The position numbers and the translations under genes were made by a program. Shown piece by piece: positions 1-9,497 of a stretch of 64,000 nucleotides of DNA. Source of the DNA: Plasmodiophora brassicae. Taxonomy: Eukaryota; Endomyxa: Phytomyxea; Phytomyxea; Plasmodiophorida. Positions within the stretch are counted from its first letter, which is position 1. The number at the start of each line of letters is the position of its first letter. The notes under the pieces are model-generated. The model was not told the DNA's origin. It saw nothing but the letters and a program-made list of their open reading frames with translations, and ran no database searches. The DNA lies in NCBI GenBank assembly GCA_036867785.1, contig CP145424.1, forward strand, positions 124,001-188,000, given 5' to 3'.

Positions 1-1373
1 ACGCCGTTCACGCCGTCGTCGACGCCCGGCAGATCGTGACCTTGACGGACGACCTGTCCAGCTATTCGTCGAGAACGACGGCGTCGCCCGTCGTTTCCCT
101 GTCGCCGTGCTGCGCCGTCTGCGAGGACGGCGCCGTTGTCCGCCTGTCCGATCACGTGACGCTGACCAAGGTCCCGACGCCGGTCGCCGCCGTCCTGCAC
201 ACGACCGACCCAGTTCACGTCGCCGTCCAATGCGGCGACGATAACCGGCTGGTCGTCATCGACACGAGCACCGTCCAGACCCGCACGTTCGACCTCGGCC
301 TTGCACGTCCGGTCCGGTCCGGCGCGATCGACCTCGTCACCATGCAGGCCGCTGTCGTCACCGCCGACGACTCCTCACTGCGCTTCATCGATGTCACCCG
401 CGGCCAGCAACTGTCGCAGGATGAGATCGCATCTGATGTCGTCGTCGTCCAAGCTGGCGGCGGGTCCGTGTTCTTTGTCGGCACGTGCGCCTGGTCCGGC
501 GCGTTCGGCGTGCCGCTCCCGGACGTACCTGACGATGCTGTGGCGGTCGCCGCCGTCCACAACGCGACCCATTACGTTGCCCTGCATGCGTCCGGTGACG
601 TTGCGCGTCACGCCATGCCATCTGCAACGCTGGCGTCCTGTATGCGGCGGCGGCGCGAGAGCATCGGCGAACAGGAGCGCGTCACCGACCTGTCCGCGTA
701 CCTGGGCCGTCTCGGCGAACGCGGCCCGGCGAGCGCCCAGGAGCACCATCGGGTCGTGCGCGATTGCATCGCCCGCGCCGACTGGGACGCGTTGCGCGCC
801 ATCGTGCAACGGTACGCGCACGACGTCCCCGACGGATTCTGGGCCGCCCTGCTCGACGCCGGCAGGCACGACGACGTCCTGGCGTTCCTCGGCAGCGTCG
901 ACGTCGACGAACACGACCTGGTGGGCATCGTCGACCGCGTCGCCCCGCTGGCGTCGCCCGTCGCCGCGCGCATCCTGTCGCGGGCGCTCGCCCTGCCGAC
1001 GACGTCGTCGTTCCTGGTCCCGTCGCTGGCCCGCATGTCGCCCGCGTCGTCCGTCGCCCTGTGCGCGCACCTGACCGGCGCCCTGCGTCGACTGCTACAC
1101 GGGCCGGCGGGCGCCGCGGACCTCGGCCTGCACCTGCAGTGGGTCGCCGACCTGCTGGACGCGCAGGCGCCCCGCTTCATCCAGGACGCGCGGTACCGCC
1201 CCGCCCTGAACGACCTCCACGACCTGGTCCGCCAGGCGACCCGATGCGTGCCCGTCGCCGCCGACCTGCTGTCGCTGCTCGCGGCGACGACCGCCATGAA
1301 GCAGCCGTCAGCGGTGGCAGCGGCGACGCCCGCGCATGGTGGGCCGGCGCGCATCGAATCCGTTGTCTGGTAA
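1..1373 (+). CDS. NOL11-like nucleolar protein, C-terminal part (5' end outside window)
   Basis: The frame is open from base 3 to the TAA at 1371-1373 and has no start inside the window, so the gene enters from the left edge. About 456 residues are visible. The first half reads as short beta-propeller-like blades. The last third matches my memory of animal NOL11: an R/K-rich turn (residues near MRRRRES), a block ending SFLVPSLARMSP that parallels the human TFLLPHLKDIPA segment, and a WVADLLDAQ segment that parallels WICLLLDAN, followed by a helix with LHDLVRQ. NOL11 is a component of the small-subunit processome that supports pre-rRNA transcription and early 18S processing in the nucleolus. 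It converges on the F-box/SPRY gene with only about 48 bases between stops. The family assignment is by recalled similarity; another UTP-type propeller protein is possible. Confidence 0.6.
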   Translation, partial: AVHAVVDARQIVTLTDDLSSYSSRTTASPVVSLSPCCAVCEDGAVVRLSDHVTLTKVPTPVAAVLHTTDPVHVAVQCGDDNRLVVIDTSTVQTRTFDLGLARPVRSGAIDLVTMQAAVVTADDSSLRFIDVTRGQQLSQDEIASDVVVVQAGGGSVFFVGTCAWSGAFGVPLPDVPDDAVAVAAVHNATHYVALHASGDVARHAMPSATLASCMRRRRESIGEQERVTDLSAYLGRLGERGPASAQEHHRVVRDCIARADWDALRAIVQRYAHDVPDGFWAALLDAGRHDDVLAFLGSVDVDEHDLVGIVDRVAPLASPVAARILSRALALPTTSSFLVPSLARMSPASSVALCAHLTGALRRLLHGPAGAADLGLHLQWVADLLDAQAPRFIQDARYRPALNDLHDLVRQATRCVPVAADLLSLLAATTAMKQPSAVAAATPAHGGPARIESVVW

Positions 1374-1421
1374 ATTAAACACGCGCGCCTTGCTGTATGG
1401 GGTCGACCGGGCCAATGCCGT

Positions 1422-2996
1422 CTAGAGCGGGTCGTACGAGTCCAGGTCGTAGACGAAGCGCTGCGCGCCGGCGCCGCAGTTGACCGTCACCGCGTCCGTC
1501 CATTCGTCGTCGTCGTCGTCATCAGCAGCGGCGCCGGGTTCCGGGTCGAGGCCGGCGTGCCGCGACAGGATATGCTTCAGGCTGACGGTCGGGTACCACC
1601 GGGCCGACGACGCCAGCGACGCGTTCGGGAAGGCCGTCCCGACCAGGTCGCCGTTCCTCGTGAAGAAGACGGCGTCCCGGTCCCAGTCGACGCCGCACCC
1701 GACCGTGTCGCCCGGGCCGAACCGACACGCGAACGCCTGCAACGCAGGCGGGTCAGGCACGACCTTCGTCATTACACGAGGGCGGCGTCGTCTCGGCTAC
1801 CGCTCCGCTGCCGTCGTTGTGGAACTTGAACCCGTCGTCGCCGTGGTACCCGAAGCTGGCGCCGCCCGAGGGCCACCCGACAAAGATGCCGGGCAGGCCC
1901 GCCCGGAAGTCGTCGTCGCTGATGCCGACGCCGACCGCGTGCGGCTGGCGCACGACGGTGCACTCAAAGTACGACAGCGCCGGCCGGCGACGACGTCCGG
2001 GCCCGTGCTCGTCGAGGCGGGGCCGCGGGCGCAGGAACGGCCGGTCCGCCCGGAACGAGATGTCGTCGTGCTCCATCTGCAACCTGCGCGGCGTCCCCAC
2101 CGTCAGCATAAACGCCGAAGCTGCAGGCCGAGTCCGACGCACGGCGCGCGCAAGAACAAACTGCGCATGCATGGGCCAGTCGACGCGGCGGGACGTACGA
2201 CGTACCAGAACATGCCGTAGCGATGATACCGGGACAGCTTGTGGACCGGGTTCTGGCTGTGCGCCCGGGACCATTGCCGGGCGCGCCGCGACGACGGTAT
2301 CAGGCTGGTGACGACGACGGGGTGGGCGACGAGGAAGTCGGGCCGGGACCGCCGCTCGACGACGTCGACGACGGTGACGAGCGGGCCGGCCACGTTGGTG
2401 CCCTCCAGGTTCGACCGTTCCAGGATCGACGCGACGATGCGCTGCAGGACGTTGCTCGTCGTCGGTTTCGGGCTGCCCGGCGGCGACGACGGCGGCGACG
2501 GCACGGGCGCGTCCTTCTCGTTCGGCACCGTGAACCATTGCAGGAGCGACGACGAGACCTGCAGGCCGGTCGCCTGCAGGCGCCTGGCCCGCTGGTACCG
2601 CGTTGCCCACGACGCGTCCCGGTTGCTGTCCAGCCCGTCCAGGTCCATGTCGCGGCGAAAGACGCTGACAAGCGACGGGCTCTGCAGCGCCGGGTACATT
2701 GACGTCGATCGCACCTGCGTCGCCGCGATCAGCAGAGGGACGCCCGGTCGACTCGGACAACCGACAGCCACCTTCCACAGGGTCGTACCCCGGCCGACGG
2801 CATCGAACGCGCGACACACGCCGAACAGTCTGGCAAGGTCCTACGCGCGCGCGAAAGAGACAACGCACATGGGTTAGGCAGAGGGCGCGCCCCGCACCGC
2901 CACGATCGTATAACGTACAGGGTCGGGCAGGAACATGGTGACGGCAACGATGACGTCGGTGCCCAGCGCGGTCAGGTGGCTGTCGGCAACCGTCAT
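1422..2996 (-). CDS. F-box and SPRY (B30.2) domain protein, FBXO45-like architecture
   Basis: Four exons are inferred: 2996-2919, 2840-2206, 2083-1801 and 1736-1422. Exon 1 (26 codons) plus the start of exon 2 makes an F-box: DVIVAVTMFLPDP joined to DLARLFGVCRAFD and then LWKVAV. The 78-base and 64-base introns have GT-AG ends and keep phase; the middle 122-base intron is the least certain. A linker of about 200 residues, rich in Ser/Pro, leads to a SPRY domain with FECTVV, VGVGISDDDF, FGYHGDDG, GDTVGCGVDWD and VFFTRNG. An acidic Asp run lies near the C-terminus. F-box proteins recruit substrates to SCF or related ubiquitin ligases, and SPRY would bind the substrate, as in FBXO45/FSN-1. The long linker is unlike FBXO45, so orthology is not claimed. 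Confidence 0.75.
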
Positions 2997-3191
2997 CGGT
3001 GGTCGACGGCCAGGCACCACACGCCCGCCCCGGTCGACGCCTCTCGCGCCGTACAGGTATGGGTGGGGGGACGATGGGCGCGTACACGACGCTTGCCAGT
3101 GACTGGCAGCATCGCGGGTCGACACTGCGCTGGAGAGACACGTTCGCGAATCACCCACCCCCCACCATGCCATTTACTGTTGTACGTCGTG

Positions 3192-6100
3192 TCAGGCGAT
3201 CCTGCCGAGGACCATGGGGACCAGCAGCGGCAGGACGACGACGAGGAAGCAGACGGTCATCAGCAGGGCCTTGCGCTTGGCGAACAGGTCGAGGCCGTTC
3301 AGCAGGCGGGACCCGACCGCCCAGGGCGGGGGCTTGCGGGCCGGCGGCGCCAGGTACGGGTCGCGGTTCGGCGCGTTCTGCGCCTCGCCGACCGGGGCGG
3401 CGTCGGCCTGCTCGCGGGCCAGCGCCCACAGCTCGACGTTGACCTCGCCGAGCGCCTTGCCGGGCGCGTCCGGGTGCTCGATCGGCAACCACTGCGCGCC
3501 GACGTGCACCTGGCGGCGCTGGTCGCGCAGCGCCTCGCCGAACGACGGCCCGAGGTTGACGAGCACGTCGCCGATGGCGCTGCGCCCGAACAGGTCGGCG
3601 TCCCAGACGGTCAGCTTCACCCGGGGCACCTTGCAGGGCAGCGCCAGGCGGTAGACGAGCCGGTAGTTGAAGTCGGCGCTGGCGCCCGCCCCCCAGGCCG
3701 TGTCGGTCGACTTGACGACGTCGCCGACGCCGCCAAAGTTCGCCGTCGCCGTCACGTACTGGTCGATCTCGTCCAGGCGCCCGGCGTCGTCGTCGCCGGT
3801 GGGGCGGCGAACGTCGCGCGTCGCCCAGACGACCAGGCGCAGCTCGTACGGTTCGGGTTCGGGGCGCGTCAGCACCTCGGCGGGCGCGTCCTGCGCCTCC
3901 TGCCAGTCGAGCACGTCGACGCGCATGTCGACCTTGCCCTGCGGCAGGTCGCTGGCGCCGACGCCCGCCAGCAGGCGGCGCTCGCGGCGCTGGGCCGCCT
4001 TCAGGCCCCGCCAGGCCGGGTTCGCCAGGCGCTGCTCGACGTCGACGACGGTCGCCCCGATCAGGCTGTCGGCGCCGAGCGCGTCCCGGTGCCACAGGGC
4101 GACCTGCAGGCGCGCGTTCTCGGGGAACCGGCTGTCGAACTGGAACACGCGGCAGACGGACGGGTTCAGGTCGTCGTCGTCGCCGGCGCCGGAGACCTCG
4201 GCAGAGGCGCGGTCGTTGACGACGTGGTCCCGGTCGCTGCCGTTGCGAACGACGCAGTAGGGCAGGAGGCGGTCGGCCGGGCCGATCCAGGCGGAGCGCG
4301 GCCGCAGGCTCAGGCCGGCGTAGACGTACACGCGGACGACGTACGGGGCGGCCAGCCGGTCGAACAGGTCGGCGTCGCCGGCGAACGCGTCCAGGTCGCC
4401 GGGCGACCCGGACACGATCGTGGCCTGCGCCCGATCAGCGATGTCGATGCGGCGACGACGACGCGGACCGACCTTCAGGTGGCCGACGGGGACGCGCGCC
4501 AGGCGGGCGCCCAGCAGACCGTCCAGGGCGGCGTCCCGGCCCCGGAACAGGGCCCATGGGCGCAGGCGATCCGGCCGGGGCCACTGCGCCTCCAGCACGT
4601 CGTCCAGGGCGCATTCGCTGGCGGCGCCGCCCGCCGTCAGCAGCACGCCGTCGTCCTTGTTGTTGTTATTGTCGCCCTCGTTGAACGCGCGCACGTCGAC
4701 GCCCTCCCTGTCGATCGACTGCACCTTGGACACGTGCACGTTGACGCTGTCGACGTCCAGCGCCAGGCACGGCGCGCCCCGGCGCCCGGCAGCGGCGTCG
4801 CCTGGCGCCGCCTGACGACGCTGAATACAAACCCTAAGGAACGCAGGAGCAGCAGCGGGCGCGCGCGGGCGATACCGTTGGCGGCGGCGTCGTCGGCGCG
4901 TACCATCTGGCCGGGTCGCGTTCGGGCCGCTCGGCGTACTGCAGGTCGCCCTTGGGCGAACGCGTGCAGTGCACGTCGGCCAGCGGCACGTACCTGCGGT
5001 CAGCAGCAGGTGCACGTTCAGCAGCGGGAGCGGGAGCAGCGGGAGCCGTCGTACCGATAGGCGATGGGGGTGCGCCCCGTGACGCGCTGGTCGTAGAGGC
5101 GGATCTGGACGGCGAACGCGTCCAGGTCAGCGAGCGGCACGAGCACGCCGTCGAAGCGGACCAGGGCGCGGTAGTCGACCGACCCGTCCGACGCGGCCGT
5201 CATCGCCACCGGCCCGACTGTGTGTGCGTGTCACGACACGCGACGGGACGGGGCGGGCGCGCGCGCGCTTACGGGTGCGCACGTGCTGGGCGCCGGGTGC
5301 CGCCCCGGGCGTCAGGTCGGGCAGGGCGACCTCCAGCACCGGGTTCGACAGCGGCGACGGACCGGCGCCGGGCAGGAAGACGGCGCGCGCCCCGAGCACC
5401 TGCAACGCCACCGTGTGCGGCTCCAGCGCCGGCGCCTGTGTCGCCGGATTCGGTGTCAGCAACGCGCTCGCCGGTGCCGACCGTGTGTGCCGACCGCGGC
5501 CAACGTCGACGCCTGCCCCCGCGGCACCAGGTCGAACGTTGCCAGCAGGAACGCGGCCGTGCCGCCCGGCGACCGCAGCGGGTACCGCGTCGGCGGCGCC
5601 GACGACGTCGTGGCGCCTTCCGACGACGACGACGTGGCGACGCCCAGGTCGGCGCCGGCGAGGTAGACGCGCGCCCCGGCCAGGCCGCCGTCGTGGTAGA
5701 CGGCCACGACGACCCGGGGCGCCGCCAGGTCCGCATCGATCGACACGTCCATCGTCAGGTCCTCGTTCCAGACCTGGGCGGGCGCGGGCGCGCGTCAGGG
5801 GCGCGGGCGCGGGCGTACGCACACACGCACGTACCGGGTAGAGCGTCTCGTAGCGCGTCGTGGTTGTCGCCGACGCGCCCGCCAGGCGCACGACGACGAA
5901 CGCGTTGGACAGGGACGCGTCGGTGGCGGCGGGCAGGTCGGCGGCCGAGGCGATGCGGGCGCGCAGGACGTAGGGGCGGGGGCGCGCGCGCACCAGCCCC
6001 CGGCGCAGGCAGGCGCGCTCGTAGGGCGCGTGCCCGGCGGGCCCGACCCCGACCGTGAACAGCAGGGCGCCGGCCGGCGTCAGCGTGCGCCACCGGGGCG

Positions 6101-7671
6101 CCCAGCAGGCGTCGTCGTCGCCGCCGCCGTCAGCAGCGTCGGCGTTGACGGCCCAGTCGGCGCCCGGCGGCAGCAGGTCGACGAGGCGCAGGCGCAGGTG
6201 GGCGACCTGGGCGCGCACCAGGCCGACCGTCCGCGTCGCCCGCACGATCACGTCGGGCGCCTGCGCCGGGTCCCGCGGCTGGACGCTCGTCAGCGGGCGG
6301 AAGTCGCAGTCGAACGTGACGGCGTCGGCGCCGGCGACGACGCTCGGCGACGACAGGCGCGCGCCGCCAAAGTCGACGTCGACGGCGACCTGACCGGTGC
6401 CCGCGAGGCCGGCAGCGCCGTACAGCTGGAACTTGAGCACGTACGGGACCGTGCCGGGCTCGTCCGACATGGCGTCCAGCGGTAGGGACAGCAGGCGCGT
6501 GCGGCGCACGGGCGTCACCGACAGGCGCACGAGCAGGCGGCCGGCGTACGCGGGCGCCGCCGGGTCGCCGCCGCGCCGGAACGCGCCCAGGATCGGGCCC
6601 AGGACGCCGCCCGGCGCCGGATCCTGAACGAAACGGGGGGCGTCAGCGACGTGCACGGTGTCGCGCCCCTCCCGTGCGCGCGCGTGTGTGTACCGGTGCG
6701 TCGGCGTAGAAGCAGATCCAGCGCGGTCCCCAGGGCTTGTAGTTCAGGTCGTTCTGGGAGAAGGCGGCGGCGGCGACCAGGCGGTCGGGTCGGCCGCGCC
6801 GCCCCTCGTCCCAGAGCATGACCTCGATGGCGTCGCTGGCGACCGGCAGGTAGAAGGGCATCTCGAAGCGCCGGTTGAAGATCGGGTTGGCCTGGTGCGC
6901 CCGCGTCGCCGTCCGCACCGTGTTGCCGTTGAAGCGGACGGACACGAACGGGCGCTGACCCAGGTGCAGGCCCTCGCCGCGGTACACGAGCACGTTCAGG
7001 TGGAACGGGCGGTGCCGGGCGGGCGGGATCCGGAGCACGGCGCCGCCCGCGTCGCCGACGGCGGCGGACGACGACGGGATCGTCGGGGGCGGGTCGCCGG
7101 GGCGCAGGACGGCCACGCTGAGCAGGACCTGGCCGCGTTCGCGGTGCGGCTCGGCCGGCACGTGCAGCGGCATCCACTGCCGGCACAGCGCCCTGCCCTT
7201 CTTCCTGTAGATGAAGCTGAGCGAGATCTCGACGGTCCCTGCGGTCGCGTCCGGTCAGGGGCGAGTAGATGGCGCGCGACGGGCGCGCCGGCGCCCACCG
7301 ATGAGTTCGTCGCGCCGGATCGTGTTCCGGTCGTAGACCTTGACGGCGACCTTCTCGGCGGCGAACTCCCGGTCGGTCAGCCAGACGTCGTCAAAGATGA
7401 ACGTCTTCTCCCACAGGGCGTTGTTCGTGTCCGGCTGGTGGCAGGTCGTCTGCCGGCGCCGGCTCGTCGGCCCGATCTCGACGGTGCACAGCGCGTCGGA
7501 CGTGCCCTGCGCGCTCCTGCAACGTGGGGCGGCATCCCGCGTGTGTCACACCGGTCGTCGTCGTGGACGCGCAGGCACGCTGGCGACGTACAGGCCGGGC
7601 AGACCGCGCGCCTCCACGATATGCGCCACGATCATGTGCGGCGTCGGCGCCATGCTGACGGCCGCCGCCAT
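3192..7671 (-). CDS. Ferlin (multi-C2, tail-anchored membrane protein)
   Basis: Nine exons are inferred: 7671-7592, 7516-7299, 7238-6694, 6623-5835, 5773-5495, 5435-5273, 5217-5055, 4993-4876 and 4820-3192, giving about 1,327 residues. All introns are 55-75 bases with GT-AG ends, and the phases close. The intron at 5494-5436 has the weakest donor. The protein starts MIVAHIVEARGLPG (C2A). Further C2 blocks lie near residues 175-265 (RPFVSVRFNG, WDEG), 330-430, 510-600 (TLYPVWNEDL across a splice), 940-1050, and 1080-1190 (PYELRLVVWATRDV, the ferlin C2F hallmark). A single C-terminal membrane helix follows (LLMTVCFLVVVLPLLVPMVL), as in otoferlin and dysferlin. Ferlins act in Ca2+-linked membrane fusion and repair. 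This one is much shorter than the roughly 2,000-residue animal proteins. Confidence 0.88.
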
Positions 7672-8195
7672 CGCCGCCGGACGTTGCCGTTTCCTGTGCT
7701 GTGCGTGCCTGCTGCTGCTGTCGCTGCCGCCGCCCTGCGGGTCCCCGTCACAGCCGCTTTGCCAGCGGGTGCACAGCGTTTCGGGCGCGCGCGCGCTGCC
7801 CCTGTACGAGAACTGGACGCACCCGGGTGTGTGTCGTGTGCATCCACAGCCGTGCACGTACGGACGTGATCGCTGGTGGTGGGGAGCGTGCCGACCTCCC
7901 GGAAGGCAGCGACGAAGGGCGGCACGTGCGGCCGCATCGTTTAATGTAATACTCGTTTCGTTTTGGCACGTGTGACGTGTGCGGCCGAGCCGGCTGCGGG
8001 GGCCCCATGCCATTGCCGCATGCGGCATGCGCATCTCTCGGACCAGCGCCTGCACCCACCCGGGGTCGCTAAATATAGGGGTGGCCCGCCCGCGTCCCAC
8101 TTGGCGCACAACAACAGTGCGCGACTGCGGGTTGCCGTTCCGCCCGAACCCCGCACGGCCCGCGTCCACTGGACGGTTGCTGCCACATTTCGATA
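7672..8195. other. Divergent intergenic region between ferlin and membrane-protein gene
   Basis: The ferlin start (minus) and the next gene's start (plus) face away from each other across 524 bases, so promoters for both should lie here. A TATA-like word (CTAAATATAGG) occurs near 8069-8079, about 120 bases before the plus-strand ATG. I see no other gene in it; open frames here are GC-driven. Confidence 0.35.
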
Positions 8196-9245
8196 ATGAC
8201 GTTGTTGTTGTCGTCGTCGTCGTCAACCGCGAGGGCATTGCCCGTCCTCGTCGTCGTCGTTGCCGTCGTCGGCCTGGCCCTGGCCGTGGGGGCCGGCGCC
8301 GCCATGCCGACGTCGGCGCGCCGGCGCCACGGCACGGAACCGATCGGGCTGTTCACGGAGCGGAGCCGCCCGCAGAACGTCATGTCGTTCCTGACGGAGG
8401 GGGCCGGCGGCGGCGATCACGACGACCCGAACGGGAAACGCGGGTCGCCGTCGTCCGGCAGCATGGCGCCCAGCGCGGGCGTCGTGCAGGACGTCGTCGC
8501 CGGCGTGACGCCGGACGTGTCGGCGATCCCGCAGGAGCTGCCCGGCAGCGGGTCCACGTCGTCGTTCCCGCCGCAGTTTGTGGGACCGCTGACGCCGCTG
8601 GCGGATGACCATTGTCGAGGTCCGCACCGGGGCACCCGCGATCTGGGTTCGCCTCGATCGCTGCCCGACGACTCCGCGGACGTGTCGTCGTCGCCGGCGC
8701 CGACGCCACCGGCGCCGGCCCCGGCCGATCCCGCACCGGACCGGACGCCACCGCCCGCGGCGTCGTCGTGGACGTGGCTGAACAGGTACACGGTGGCGCT
8801 CGGCGGCGTCGCGGGCGTGACGGCGCTGGCTAAGGCGGTCCTGTCGCCGAGGCCGGCGCCTGCGAGGCCGACCGCGTCGCAGCAGATCGTCGATGTGCTG
8901 CAGAGCCGGTACACGCCGGTGGTCGGGGCCGCCCTCGGCTCCATCATTGCGTCGGGGCTCGCCGCCCACCACGTCCGGCAGTCGGACCGCGCCGTCCCGG
9001 TCCGCTACACGCTGCTGCCGGCCGCCGACGCCTGGAACGACGACCAGAAGGACAAGTGCGGGAAGCACGGGGCGATCGCCGTCGGCATCCTCGTCGCCGT
9101 GTTCGTCGTCGCGCTCGGCTGCTCGCTGCAGATCGGGCACCTGTCCCGCGTGCGCAATTCCCCGCCCCGAATCCGCTTCCACTACTCCATCGACGACGTC
9201 GCCGTCCGCGTCCCGCTCGTCCCGCCGCGGGCCTGCACCGCCTAG
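8196..9245 (+). CDS. Predicted membrane protein of unknown function
   Basis: A single-exon frame of 349 residues from ATG 8196 to TAG 9243-9245. The N-terminus is a strong signal or anchor (Ser run, then ALPVLVVVVAVVGLALAVGA). Residues about 150-195 are a Pro/Ala/Ser/Asp-rich low-complexity stretch. Three further hydrophobic segments follow: VALGGVAGVTALAKAVL, VVGAALGSIIASGLA and GAIAVGILVAVFVVALG. The rest is Thr/Ser/Pro-rich and probably extracytoplasmic. I recognise no domain. It is divergent from the ferlin gene and convergent with the 5-phosphatase gene. It is likely a real gene because the frame is long, starts with a clean signal, and has membrane spans in sensible places; the function is unknown. 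Confidence 0.6.
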   Translation: MTLLLSSSSSTARALPVLVVVVAVVGLALAVGAGAAMPTSARRRHGTEPIGLFTERSRPQNVMSFLTEGAGGGDHDDPNGKRGSPSSGSMAPSAGVVQDVVAGVTPDVSAIPQELPGSGSTSSFPPQFVGPLTPLADDHCRGPHRGTRDLGSPRSLPDDSADVSSSPAPTPPAPAPADPAPDRTPPPAASSWTWLNRYTVALGGVAGVTALAKAVLSPRPAPARPTASQQIVDVLQSRYTPVVGAALGSIIASGLAAHHVRQSDRAVPVRYTLLPAADAWNDDQKDKCGKHGAIAVGILVAVFVVALGCSLQIGHLSRVRNSPPRIRFHYSIDDVAVRVPLVPPRACTA

Positions 9246-9338
9246 GCAGCCCGCCATGTAAACAAGCGCAACAGCAGCGTTCTACGTGACACAGTACACG
9301 TCGTCCCCTATTCTATAATTTATACATTCCGTGGTGGG

Positions 9339-9364
9339 CACACACACCAGCGCTGGTGTGTGTG
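9339..9364. repeat. Perfect 26-bp palindrome between convergent genes
   Basis: Arms of 13 bases (CACACACACCAGC and its complement) meet at AGC|GCT with no loop and run on into a GT microsatellite. It lies between the 3' ends of the membrane-protein gene and the 5-phosphatase gene, so it could form a cruciform or an RNA hairpin in both 3' ends. Confidence 0.8.
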
Positions 9365-9497
9365 TGTGTGTGCCGCAGTTCCGCAACGGACGCACCGTGC
9401 AGACTGCAGTGCGCACGCGCTCGCGCAGTGACGACGACCCCCCCGCGTGGTAGGTCGACGACGGCAACGATGGCGGCAGCAGTACCCGGGGCGCATG

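Noticed and set aside
2976-5060. A 694-residue open frame on the plus strand opposite the ferlin gene
   Set aside because: It is the antisense shadow of a GC-rich coding exon; its composition is Arg/Val/Gln low complexity with no domain, and the minus strand has a convincing ferlin.
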